From: Aspidapion aeneum
Taxonomy: Eukaryota > Arthropoda > Insecta > Coleoptera > Brentidae
Length of the DNA stretch: 64,000 nt
Assembly: GCA_963576565.1 (NCBI GenBank)
Contig: OY755047.1
Span: forward strand, 8,030,931-8,094,930
Reading direction: 5' to 3'
Positions within the stretch are counted from its first letter, which is position 1. Each line of letters opens with the position of its first letter. The notes below the pieces were generated by a model. It was not told the DNA's origin. It searched no databases and saw nothing but the letters and a program-made list of their open reading frames with translations. Both the position numbers and the translations under genes were made by a program. Below, one piece after another: positions 10,108 to 21,164 of this stretch.

Positions 10108-13100
10108 ATGGAAACGATTTTGGAGCAACAAAGGAGGTACCACGAAGAAAAGGAGCGTTTGGTGGACGCTATGACTAAAGAAATGCTTCATAAAAAGGGC
10201 ACAGTAAGTTCTCATAGAGGATTTATATACACATAGGATTGCTAAAGGTTGGTTTATGTTTTCTTTACAGTTCAGAGAGCAAATTAATTCAGATCACAGA
10301 ATGAAATACCTTCTAGACCGCTACATGACTTCAACCAATCGTCTTATTGATCTTTATGAGGACAAAGATGGTCAACGTAAAGCTGAAGTGGCCTCACTAA
10401 CAGGACCAAATGAATTTAATGAGTTTTATAACAGATTGAAGCAGATCAAAGAGTTTTATAAGAAGCATCCAAATGAAATTAGTGTCCCAATGTCTGTTGA
10501 GTTTGATGAGCTTGGAAAGGCCAGAGAAAATCCTTCTGATGAACTTTCAAGTAAGAAAACAAATATTACCTGTCAGGAGTTTTTGCCTTAGGGACTGTCC
10601 TTAAATTACATAACACTCTAGGGGGGGAGTTTTTTAATGTGTTTTTTCTTGAAAATGTGTTATGAGGGGGGGAGGGGGGTAAAAAATCCTGAATTTTTGC
10701 ATAACATAATTTAAGGATATTCCCTTACATTGTGTTAAAAATATTTATTCATGGTTATTTTTTTTTAGATCTAGTTGAATTTACTGATGAAGAAGGGTAT
10801 GGCAAGTACTTAGACTTACATGAATGCTATGAGAAATTCATTAATTTGAAAGGCATTGAAAAAGTTGACTACATTACCTATTTAGGTGTGTTTGACCAAC
10901 TATATGAGATACCAAAAGAACGCAAATCAGGAGAATACAGAAAATATTTGTTAATTTTGATAGAATATCTGAGCTGGTTTGTTCAGAGAATCAAGCCTCT
11001 TATGGACCTGGATAAGACCATGGATGATGAAGCTCAAATTGCTATTTCTAACTGGGAGAAAGGAGAATGTCCTGGCTGGCCTGTAAGTATTGTAGAATTA
11101 TCAGGGGAGCTTCCCCTACCTAACTTAACTAACACTAAGAACAATTTTAACACAATTTTTTTACCCCAAGATATTTTATATACAATTTATTGCACTTCTG
11201 GACTTTTTTGCTGAGTTTTTTTTTGGTGTTCAGGATTTTTTTTAGAGTTTTTTCACTTTTTCTCCTTGATATGTCACTTTGCATTTTTTATTTTGACTTT
11301 TTATCCCTTAGAAACAAAATTTCAGACTTTTGTCTTTATTTATTTTAAACACAACATTTCAGTTAGTATCTCTAACTGTTTTCAAGTGTAAACTAAACAA
11401 TCCAGGCTGCTACTAATACCACTTGGTTTGCAGTCATGTGTGATGTTTTATCCCTTATCTGTCACTTTTCATCCTTGATTTTTACTTTTTATACATGATA
11501 CATAAGGATGATTCTACAAAAATGGTGCTGTGGAGTGGGAATGTTTATTTTTCAAACACAGACTGCAAATGAAGCATAGTTTTAATTATAAGATTTAAAA
11601 CGAAATGTTTTCTTTATGGAGCATTTGAGTTTAATGTATAAAAAAAATTGCAAGTTTATAATTTTTTTTATTACAAAGCAAATATCTCATTCCTCTGGTG
11701 TAGTCCCAAACCACATATTAAAAACTCAAATTGAAAAAAATATCCGAATAAATAATATTTAACCAAGTCTTAACTATTTATCAAAAAATTGATCAAACTT
11801 AAGTTTGCAGTCATATTTTTGAAAATCCGAATTTACATCTTCTCCTGAGAATTTTACAATTTTAAATGTGCTCCATTTTTAATAACACAATATTTGTGAA
11901 TATCACAGGTTAATTTCTAGAGAAAGAGACAGCCAGCCCTAATTTACTTGTGAGGGTGACAAGTTGTGACAGATAATGTCAACTTTAGTTTGGTTTAAGT
12001 TATAGATCTTTTTTTTTCGGCAGAAAATTAGTTTTTTTCAGAGAAATCAAAAAGGAAAGCTTTAATTATCATCCCTCTGGTAAGTAAATATTCGACTGAT
12101 ATCAATAGTATAATTTTTTTGTTGATTGTTTTAAAATTATAAGTATAGGAACTTTGTTTATATAAAACTTAAGTTAAGTAGTCTAAATAGATTTTGATTT
12201 AAATTGGAAAACCATTAAAAAACTCATTCCTCTGGTACTCATCCCTCTGGAATTTTTATGCAATAATTCCTAAAATTCGGGAAAATAAATGTTTCTTAGC
12301 TTACACCTAATTAGTTACATAAATTTAAAAAAACAAAATTATTTACTGTGCTGTACTGTTATTTAAAGGCAATGACCAAAAATGATATCCATATAGCCCA
12401 CTTTTGGTAGAATCATCCATAACTTTTCATACTGGGAATATAAAGTGTCACTTTTATCCAACATTGCCTTAAACTGGGACATATAATACTTATATTAAGT
12501 ATATACCAACAGATAAAAATACATTTTTATCACAAGTTCTCTATCTTTTTTACTCTGAACCATCAATTTTTATCCATGCCAAAAAAAAACAGAATTTTTT
12601 TTTTATTGTAACTTTTGAACTATACAATCGATTTTAATGGGACAAACTGCATTTGGCAGAGAATTAGTCAGAGTTTTGACTAAATATAATTTTCTGTCCG
12701 CCGTCTCAAAATCCAAGATGGCGGACGACAGTAAAATGTACCCTTCAAAGATGCTTGTTTATTCTTGTGTTGTGAACATGTTTTAATTATTTTTTTAAAT
12801 CAGTAAAAAAGCTGCATTTTTGCAACACATAACAAGGTACAAATCAGCAAAATCTGCATTTATTTTCTTATAAATTCATTACTACTAAACCGATTTTGAT
12901 GAAATAAAAAACATCTTGGTGAGAATTGATTGCTTTTTAAAGATCGTGATCAAAATGGCGTGTTTATTCGTATTTTCTGAAAATGTTTTAGCTTTTTTTT
13001 AATCTATAGAAAAGCACTACTTTTACCTCACACAACGAGGTAGAAATTAGTAAAATCGGTGTGGTGGTTCTTAAAAAATCTATTTGTGTTTCATTTCAGC

Positions 13101-16100
13101 CAGTGTTTTACAGATTATATGATTGCAAACTCATTATTACTGAACCGATCTTAGGGAAATAAAAAAAATCATGGTGAAAATGAATTGTTCTTTAAAGATT
13201 ATAATCGAAATTTGCCACCATCTTAAAGGTTAAGATGTCAGACTTGACCCTTCAAAGAGGCACATTTATTCCTATTTTTCGAAAATTTTTTAGTTTTTCT
13301 TTTATTTAAAGAAAAGCGCTACTCTTCTCCTGCTTAACAAGGTGCAAAGTATTAAAACCGGTGAAGTGGTTTTTACAAAATCTGATTTTGTTTTTACCAT
13401 TGCTGTACAAATTATACCATTGCATTGCCAATCCACTCTGTATTCAGTTCTTTATAGATTCATTATTACTACTTAACGACCGATTTACTATATACACACT
13501 ACAGTTTGCTGACGACCAAGTAATTATAGCTAATGGTAAAGAAGACATGGAGTATATGATGAGAAAGTTAATGGAAGAATACCAAAAGTGGGAACTAACA
13601 GTGAACGTTGACAAGATACAGTACTTATGTATTGGAAACGAATCCAGTGAGTTAGAACTAGACAATGGACAAACAATATCTCCATGCAATGAGTATGTAT
13701 ACTTGGGTGTCACATTTGATAAGACAGGAACAGACTGTAAAGAATTGAAAAAAAGAATAGTAAAAGCAAAAAAGGTTATTGGATGTCTTAACAGTATTTT
13801 ATGGAGCAGAGAGATAAGAAAGAATGTAAAATTTAACATATATGAAACAATGGTAAAAAGCACGCTGCTGTATGGAATAGAGACTTGTCGCGTAACAGAA
13901 AAATACAAAACAAAAATGGAAAGTGTCGAAATGGATGCAATAAGAAGATAAATGAGAATATCTAGATTAGATCACATAAGAAATGGGATTATAAAAGAAA
14001 GAATGGGAATCGAGGGAAGCATAACTGATGACATCACTAAAAGGCAACTGATATGGTGCGGCCATGTACAACGGATGAATGACGAAAGATTACCAAAACA
14101 GGTCCTAGGGTGGCAACCAGTAGGGCGCAGAAAAAGAGGACGTCCTAAACTAGAATGGCAACAGTCAATCCAAAGATCAATGAGTCAAAAGAATCTGACA
14201 GAAGATGATTGTCAGGATCGAAGGAGGTGGAGAATAGGCGTCGGACAACGTAGAAAAACGTTCTAAACCGACATAGTAGTAGTAGTATTACTACTGAACC
14301 GATTTTAGTGAAATAAAAAACATCCTGTTGCAAGCTAATTGATCTTTAAAGAGCGGGAGAAAAGTAGTGTTTTTTTATAAATTTAAAAAAAAACTAAAAT
14401 ATTTTCGGAAAATTTAAACACGCCATTTTGAAGAATGAAGTATGATTCTGTCCGACATCTTAAATTCTAAGATAGCAGCAAATTTTGATTATAATCTTTT
14501 AAAGAGCAATCAATTTTCACATCATTTTTTTTATTTTACTAAAATCAGTTTAGCAATAACGAATTTATAAGCAAATGAATGCAGACAGGATTGGCAATGC
14601 AATCATATAATCTGTAAAACAATGGTTGAAACAAAAATAGATATTTTGAGAACCACCACACCTGTTGTGAGTGGCAAGAATGCAGCTTTTTTACTAATTC
14701 AAAAAAATAATTAAAACATGTTCGCAACACTAGAATAAACGAGCATCTTTGAAGGGTACATTTTAATTTCATTCGTCATCTTGGATTTTAAGATGGCAGA
14801 CAAAAAATGTATTTAGTACAAATTCTGATTAATTCTCTGCCAAGTGCAGTTTGTTTTATTAAAATTGATTGCATAGTTCAAAAGTTATAATGAAAAAAAA
14901 TTGTCCGGTTTTTTTTACCCACCCGGAATTTTCTTAAAGCGCGAACAATAATAGGGTGTTTGACAGTAGTAAAAAATAAACATATATTTATTTTTAGATA
15001 TCTCTTTAAGTCTTGGGAATGCTTAAAACAAACTTTTTTGTTTAATTTTTTATCAAATTCATAGTTCTTTTAATTAAATAAATTCATTGAATTCAAACAA
15101 TTAGCCACGTGATTCAAAACAGGCGATCTACCAATCAGCTGCGAGTGACGTCACAAAACAGTAAACGCCTCGAACGAACTTATTTTCTGTGTTATTTTCT
15201 TATGTATGGTAATGTTTGCTTTGGTTTAAAGTGCGAATTATTGTCCTAAATTAGATTTTATTTTGTGTTTTGCTTATAAAAAACATTTTCAATGGAAAAC
15301 GGATTCTCCAAAGCCGATAGCTCCAACTTACCAATGCTGAATTCCTTTATGGTAGCAGGCTTCTTTGCCAACAACAGTGATTTTTGTACTGTAGAATTTA
15401 GAAACGTTAAAATGTTAATGTAAGTATTCGATGAGTTGTTTTGTATATAACTGAAAGTTTTTTTACGAATATCTTCGCATACTTTTACTCATTTAGATTT
15501 TGAGGTTAGATTATATGTTTTGCTTTTTTGTTTAATATGCCACTTACAATAGATTCAATTAAATACCCAATCATTATTATTTTAAGCCTTAAGAAACAAT
15601 CAAAAATTGCTTTTTTAAAACAAAATTTTCGAAATACATTTTGTTTGAAAGAATTCTTATGACCCTTCATAACAAATATGCACTGCCTAGTCTTGCATAT
15701 GCACTGCTCAGTCCTACATTTAGCCTGCATGTGCACTGTCTCATCCTGCATTTAGAGGTACTCCCTAGTCCTGCCTAATAAATGCCTAGCACCGCCTAAA
15801 AATTTGTACACCTTTCTGCCTATTATAGTTGTTCACCCCTTGTAAGAAACATAACCTCAAAAATTTAATCGTCATTTACGAAATAGTTATATATATTATA
15901 GACAACGTGAGAAAAATTAATAGAAACAATTTAGTTATACTCACATCAAAGTGATCTTCACAAATGTAAAGTAAAGATGTATTAGATAAGGCCCTTGGGT
16001 CTCTTCGAGCAAGTTCTAGCCACTTTTTCCGTTCATTTACTGCTGTAGGCACATGAGTAAATAGTTTTTCAGGAGTTTTTATGCTAGTATTCAAACACTG

Positions 16101-17645
16101 ACGCACTATACACCACTTATAGGACATTTTTTGACATAAAAAACAGTAAAAACACAGACCAAAAACAAATAAACACTTGAATGCCGTGTATCTGTCCGCG
16201 AGTTTACTGCGCTGTGACGTCATTGCAACGCCATGCTAGAAATGAGCGTTTTAGCGGCAAATTCAAATCGGAAATTAGAAAACTTGATTTTAAATGTAGT
16301 CATGATAAAATATACTATTTTAATAATTTTGCGTAGCAAATTAGGGTTCTATGTATCATTCTAAACTTTTCTAAAATTTGTCAAACACCCTATTTTTTTG
16401 TTTTGTCTTTTTAGAAAGAAACAGGATCGGCCTTAGCCAACGTAGGTGCCCATTTGGACCTCTCAGCCTTCTCCAGTTGGGAAGAACTGGCTTCCCTGGG
16501 CCTGGATCGTCTCAAGTCTGCCCTGATGGCTCTGGGCCTCAAATGTGGAGGCACTCTGGAAGAAAGAGCTCAAAGATTGTTCTCTACCAAAGGACAAAGC
16601 TCCTTGGACCCGGCTATGATGACCAAAGCCAACAAGAGTAAGGCAACCAAGGAAAAGGAGCATCTGAGGCAGAGGGAGATAGCAATATTGGAAGCTCAAA
16701 TTTACAAGTAAGTACTCAAAGAAAAAATTTGAAATGACTCTTTTTTGGTAAATGGTCATTTCACCCTTGTGTCAAAACTTTTTTTGAATATATTTTTTTT
16801 TTTAAATCAGTTTCTTTTTAACAATTTTTTTTTATAACACTGTATTTTTTTTTGAAGGCTTGCAGATCTAGTAAGCGGCCAAAGATCTGCTACAAAGGAG
16901 AACGTTCAACGTAAACAAGCCCGTACTGACGGAGAGAGAGACGACTCCGAGAACGAAGCATCAGAAGAGGATAGCGATAACAATGACGACGACGATGTCC
17001 CATACAACCCCAAAAACCTTCCACTAGGATGGGATGGAAAACCAATTCCTTATTGGCTCTACAAGCTTCACGGGTTGAATATAAGCTACAACTGCGAGAT
17101 TTGTGGCAATTTTGTCTACAAAGGACCCAAGGCTTTTCAAAGACACTTTGCCGAATGGAGACATGCCCACGGAATGAGGTAATTATGGCTATAACTTGGA
17201 AACGGTTTATCTTAGGTTAAAAATTCTTGTTTTTTTGTAATCTGCGACCTTGATTTAGTCAGAAACGAACCCCCACACGACTTTTTGGAATACATGGAAA
17301 ATGTTTCCATTACTTTCCATGTTTTCTGAAAAACCTTGTGGGGGCTCTTTTTTGACTAAATCGAGGTCACAGATTTCAAATATTTTATTATTTTTGCGTT
17401 ATCATTTCCCGTTTATGAGTTATCACATAATTTTCTTTCTTTTCAGATGCTTGGGTATTCCAAATACGGCTCATTTTGCCAACGTGACCCAAATTGAAGA
17501 TGCGTTGGCTCTTTGGGAAAAATTGAAAGTTCAGAAGCAGTCCGAGAGATGGCAGCCAGAAAACGAGGAGGAATTTGAAGACTCTCTGGGGAATGTGGTC
17601 AATAGGAAGACCTATGAGGATCTTAAGAGGCAGGGACTGCTTTAA
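10108..17645 (+). CDS. SF3A3: Splicing factor 3A subunit 3 (SF3a60 / noisette), complete
   Basis: Six exons: 10108-10203, 10271-10550, 10769-11082, 16415-16707, 16858-17178, 17447-17645; 1503 nt, 500 residues plus TAA. All introns are GT-AG and phases agree. SF3a60 is a subunit of the SF3a complex that joins U2 snRNP at the branch site in the nucleus. Recognised: N-terminal [18 protein letters not shown]; the second exon ([18 protein letters not shown]...); the central SAP-like segment [27 protein letters not shown] block in exon 4; an acidic linker; [20 protein letters not shown]; the C2H2-type matrin zinc finger CEICGN...H..EWRHAHG in exon 5; and the end [10 protein letters not shown]. Length matches human SF3A3 (501). 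Introns 1, 2, 4 and 5 are 67-268 bp, but intron 3 (11083-16414) is 5.3 kb of transposons. In Drosophila the orthologue is noi. No defects seen. Confidence 0.97.
11305..11395 (-). mobile_element. Solo terminal repeat of a Penelope-like element
   Basis: Reads on the minus strand as the terminal repeat of the Penelope-like element at 28465-29806: 'agtttacacttga', a stem-loop, then 'ctgaaat..gtgtttaaaataaataaagac'. The stem pairs AGTTAG with CTAACT, where the 29.7-kb copy pairs GGTTAG with CTAACC. The pair changed from G-C to A-T on both strands of the stem. No coding sequence is attached. Confidence 0.75.
11506..12418. mobile_element. GGATGATTCTAC MITE, copy 2 (913 bp)
   Basis: Same inverted ends as the 7959 copy, flanked by ATAA on both sides (11502-11505 and 12419-12422), which is a candidate 4-bp target duplication. 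It lies in SF3A3 intron 3. It contains three 'ctctggt' blocks, including a tandem 'cattcctctggtactcat' segment near 12225. Confidence 0.85.
12578..14930. mobile_element. Long-TIR DNA element interrupted by a LINE fragment
   Basis: The left part (12590-12770: 'acttttgaactatacaatcg', 'gacaaactgcattt', 'ccaagatggcgga') is the inverted complement of the right part (14750-14905), giving imperfect arms of about 200 bp. The right end is 'cccacccgg', as in the element at 85-1465. A reverse-transcriptase fragment was inserted into its centre (13474-14284). It lies in SF3A3 intron 3. Confidence 0.65.
13474..14284 (+). pseudogene. Non-LTR retrotransposon reverse transcriptase, 3' fragment
   Basis: Two adjacent frames, joined at an in-frame TGA-free stop (TAA at 13949-13951), encode the end of a LINE reverse transcriptase. 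Seen in order: the catalytic FADDQ box (about 13505), the thumb-like segment with [24 protein letters not shown], and the tail [14 protein letters not shown]...GRRKRGRPK...[13 protein letters not shown]. It lacks the endonuclease and the first RT motifs (5' truncation). The tail is a (TAG)n run, and 'attactact' occurs on both sides, consistent with a target duplication. It is inactive by truncation and nonsense change. It is a relative of the fragment at 4403-4681. Confidence 0.88.
15292..15419 (+). CDS. Possible first exon of a SWIM/YqaJ-type transposon-associated protein
   Basis: ATG at 15292 opens a 43-codon frame beginning [20 protein letters not shown], continuing [13 protein letters not shown] and EFRNVK. 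It ends at a GTAAGT donor (15420), just before an in-frame stop. The pattern 'NGFxKAxSxNLPxxxxFMVxxFFxxNSDF...E.RNVK' is one I associate with the N-terminus of widespread, multicopy insect proteins carrying SWIM zinc-finger and YqaJ-like nuclease domains. This is a recollection of the family, not a search result. Only the first exon remains here. A TGACGTCA element lies 139 bp upstream. Confidence 0.4.
15945..16127 (-). CDS. THAP zinc-finger exon (transposon-associated)
   Basis: The 61 codons starting [20 protein letters not shown] contain a C2CH THAP signature: C6 and C11, then WLELARRDP, then CEDHFD (C-x2-H), with the conserved Pro (HVP) and Trp in place. The exon ends at a GTGAGT donor (intron from 15944). 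THAP domains are DNA-binding modules shared by P-element transposases and host proteins. An upstream in-frame ATG at 16223 exists, but the MSYKWC start fits the family. A CRE-like TGACGTCA lies about 90 bp upstream. Later exons are missing, so this is a remnant or non-autonomous derivative. Confidence 0.7.
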
Positions 17646-17704
17646 GTATGTAAGAATGATTTTTTTTCTTATTAGAAAAAGCATATTTTATCTCTGATTT
17701 TAGG

Positions 17705-17710
17705 AATAAA
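17705..17710 (+). terminator. Poly(A) signal AATAAA of SF3A3
   Basis: The first canonical AATAAA after the SF3A3 stop codon, 60 nt downstream, in a T-rich context suitable for cleavage at about 17725-17740. Confidence 0.6.
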
Positions 17711-17754
17711 AGAGACACTTTTTATCTATTGTGTTTTTTGTTGTACAATTGGGC

Positions 17755-17985
17755 AATTTTTAATGTGAACCCTCAAATTTCAAAACAAGATTTTTGATAA
17801 AAACCGCATTTTGATAATATATCAACCCGTTTTTGTACTACAGGGGCTTTTTGGAAAGTCTTCATTGGGGCCTATAACTGTTTTATTTTTCAAAATTTAT
17901 TTTTGGTGACACTTATTAGTTTCTACGAAATGCTTTAAAATGATGTATCACACTCAATGTTTTACTTTTGTTCATTTTTTATATT
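17755..17985. mobile_element. Diverged fragment of the 54.6-kb palindromic element family
   Basis: Shares with 54690-54860 the order 'caaatttca', 'aaaaccgcattttga', 'gggctttttg', 'aagtct', 'ggcctataact' and 'tgacactta'. No ends are preserved. It lies just 3' of SF3A3. Confidence 0.55.
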
Positions 17986-18028
17986 AATATTATTTTTTTA
18001 AAATAACGTAAAAAAGTATATGATATAA

Positions 18029-20986
18029 AAATACTTTGCCAATATATGGGCACCTAAGCTCACACTAGGTACTATATTTATAGTGTACGTGTGAGCTAAT
18101 ATAACTAAAAACTTAAATATATTTTATTCAACTCCAGACTCAATTACCTTTCGTTTGATACCACACAAGCCATGTTTTGACTTAAACTCTAATTTTTGAA
18201 ATCTACCCCCACCCTTTTAAAAAAAATAAACTAAAGTGTATTTTGTTTTACTCCAGACTTAATTATCTTTCGTTTGATATCACACCCGCCGTATTTTCAC
18301 ATAAACTTTAATTTTTGAAATCTACCCCCACCCTTTTAAAAAAAATTAACTAAAGTGTATTTTGTTTTACTCCAGACTCAATTACCTTTCGTTTGATACC
18401 ACACAAGCCACGTTTTGACTTAAACTTTAATTTTTGAAATCTACCCCCACCCTCTAAAAAAAATAAACTAAAGTGTATTTTGTTTTACTCCAGACTCAAT
18501 TACCTTTCGTTTGATACCTCACAAGCCATGTTTTGACTTAAACTCTAATTTTTGAAATCTACCCCCACCCTTTAAAAAAAAATAAACTAAAGTGTATTTT
18601 GTTTTACTCCAGACTCAATTACCTTTCGTTTGATACCACACAAGCCATGTTTTGACTTAAACTCTAATTTTTGAAATCTACCCCCACCCTTTAAAAAAAA
18701 ATAAACTAAAGTGTATTTTGTTTTACTCCAGACTCAATTACCTTTCGTTTGATACCACACAAGCCATGTTTTGACTTAAACTCTAATTTTTGAAATCTAC
18801 CCCCACCCTTTAAAAAAAAATAAACTAAAGTGTATTTTGTTTTACTCCAGACTCAATTACCTTTCGTTTGATACCTCACAAGCCATGTTTTGACTTAAAC
18901 TCTAATTTTTGAAATCTACCCCCACCCTTTAAAAAAAAATAAACTAAAGTTTATTTTGTTTTACTCCAGACTCAATTACCTTTCGTTTGATACCACACAA
19001 GCCATGTTTTGACTTAAACTCTAATTTTTGAAATCTACCCCCACCCTTTAAAAAAAAATAAACTAAAGTGTATTTTGTTTTAGTCCAGACTTAATTATCT
19101 TTCGTTTGATATCACACACGCCATGTTTTGACTTAAACTCTAATTTTTGAAATCTACCCCCACCCTTTTAAAAAAAATAAACTAAAGTGTATTTTGTTTT
19201 ACTCCAGACTCAATTACCTTTCGTTTGATACCACACAAGCCATGTTTTGACTTAAACTCTAATTTTTGAAATCTACCCCCACCCTTTTAAAAAAAATAAA
19301 CTAAAGTGTATTTTGTTTTACTCCAGACTCAATTACCTTTCGTTTGATACCACACAAGCCATGTTTTGACTTAAACTCTAATTTTTGAAATCTACCCCCA
19401 CCCTTTTAAAAAAAATAAACTAAAGTGTATTTTGTTTTACTCCAGACTTAATTATCTTTCGTTTGATATCACACACGCCATGTTTTGACTTAAACTCTAA
19501 TTTTTGAAATCTACCCCCACCCTTTTAAAAAAAATAAACTAAAGTGTATTTTGTTTTACTCCAGACTCAATTACCTTTCGTTTGATACCACACAAGCCAT
19601 GTTTTGACTTAAACTCTAATTTTTGAAATCTACCCCCACCCTTTAAAAAAAAATAAACTAAAGTGTATTTTGTTTTAGTCCAGACTTAATTATCTTTCGT
19701 TTGATATCACACACGCCATGTTTTGACTTAAACTCTAATTTTTGAAATCTACCCCCACCCTTTTAAAAAAAATAAACTAAAGTGTATTTTGTTTTACTCC
19801 AGACTCAATTACCTTTCGTTTGATACCACACAAGCCATGTTTTGACTTAAACTCTAATTTTTGAAATCTACCCCCACCCTTTTAAAAAAAATAAACTAAA
19901 GTGTATTTTGTTTTACTCCAGACTCAATTACCTTTCGTTTGATACCACACAAGCCATGGTTTAACTTAAACTCTAATTTTTGAAATCTACCCCCACCCTT
20001 TTAAAAAAAATAAACTAAAGTGTATTTTGTTTTACTCCAGACTCAATTACCTTTCGTTTGATACCACACAAGCCATGTTTTGACTTAAACTCTAATTTTT
20101 GAAATCTACCCCCACCCTTTTAAAAAAAATAAAGTAAAGTGTATTTTGTTTTACTCCAGACTCAATTACCTTTCGTTTGATACCACACAAGCCATGTTTT
20201 GATTTAAACTCTAATTTTTGAAATCTAACCCCACCCTTTTAAAAAAAATAAACTAAAGTGTATTTTGTTTTACTCCAGACTCAATTACCTTTCGTTTGAT
20301 ACCACACAAGCCATGTTTTGACTTAAACTCTAATTTTTGAAATCTACCCCCACCCTTTTAAAAAAAATAAACTAAAGTGTATTTTGTTTTACTCCAGACT
20401 TAATTACCTTTCGTTTGATACCACACAAGCCATGTTTTGATTTAAACTCTAATTTTTGAAATCTAACCCCACCCTTTTAAAAAAAATAAACTAAAGTGTA
20501 TTTTGTTTTACTCCAGACTCAATTACCTTTCGTTTGATACCACACAAGCCATGTTTTGACTTAAACTCTAATTTTTGAAATCTACCCCCACCCTTTTAAA
20601 AAAAATAAACTAAAGTGTATTTTGTTTTACTCCAGACTTAATTATCTTTCGTTTGATATCACACCCGCCATATTTTCACATAAACTTTAATTTTTGAAAT
20701 CTACCCTTTTATTTGGCTTGCGCTCGATGGATTCTGTTCATTTTTAAATCAGACCATCTCGACCCAAGACCCAGCCTAGGTACCAAATTTCATTCAGATC
20801 GGGCAAGCGGTTTTTGAGTTATGCGCGTTGGTCGTTACAGACAGACAGTGCGACAAAAAAATTTCAAAATCATCTGAAAAGCAAAGATATATAAAAAAAA
20901 TTTGAAATCGAAGCAACTTTTTTTTTCTCAGAAAAATTACGATCACCATAGCTCACACTACTAGAGTATAGTAGTAGTGTGAGATA
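18029..20986 (+). mobile_element. Helentron/HINE-like element with expanded satellite core
   Basis: Left end 'atactttgccaatatatggg' leads to a subterminal stem (AGCTCACACTA...TGTGAGCTAAT). The right end has a second stem, AGCTCACACTACT...AGTAGTGTGAG (20950-20985). Between them are about 21 satellite monomers, then a conserved block ('gacccagcctaggtaccaaa', 'aagcggtttttgagttatgc') and a short GTCT/AGAC tetranucleotide run (20838-20848). Subterminal inverted repeats, 3' hairpin, GTCY microsatellite and a tandem core are the published hallmarks of Helentron-associated interspersed elements such as DINE-1. Three relatives in the window (23250, 56850, 63451) have few monomers. No helicase or Rep gene is present. 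Confidence 0.6.
18124..20710 (+). repeat. Satellite array, about 119-bp monomer x about 21-22
   Basis: Monomers run from 'ctccagactcaattaccttt' through 'cgtttgatacc', 'caagccatgttttgac', 'gaaatctacccccaccc' to 'aaataaactaaagtgtattt'. Spacing of successive 'ctccagact' starts is 119-120 bp. Most copies are over 95% alike. A diagnostic variant ('cttaattatctttcgtttga'+'tatcac') recurs at about 18251, 19086, 19440, 19681 and 20633, suggesting multi-monomer block duplication. Confidence 0.95.
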
Positions 20987-21164
20987 ATAACTACAAGTTT
21001 ATTGCAAAAAATCGACAAAATTGCAATACGCTGTCATAAAGTTGGGATTTTAGATAATTAAAAAATAATAAAACTAACCATGACAAATTAAAGTTTCAGT
21101 CCAACAAAAAATAAAAATACATTTTTACTTACCAAAACATCAGCGACTTTAGAGATCTGAGCCC

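Larger units (their letters stand above)
14950..16394. mobile_element. TIR element carrying a THAP exon and a second inward-facing exon
   Basis: Perfect 16-bp inverted ends AATAGGGTGTTTGACA (14950-14965 and 16379-16394) bound 1.44 kb. Near each end is a palindromic TGACGTCA site (15146-15153 and 16215-16222), followed inward by an ATG-led exon with a good donor: 15292-15419 on plus, and 15945-16127 on minus. The two exons face each other, so the middle of a larger two-gene element seems to have been lost. The middle (15490-15843) holds 'ctgcctagtcctgc'-type short repeats and a 'gttcacccctt' end from another element. The right end lies only about 20 bp from the SF3A3 exon 4 acceptor. No transposase domain is visible and no clear target duplication was found. 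Confidence 0.65.

Noticed and set aside
16463..16759. Minus-strand frame of 98 codons across SF3A3 exon 4
   Set aside because: Shadow of the SF3A3 coding exon on the other strand.
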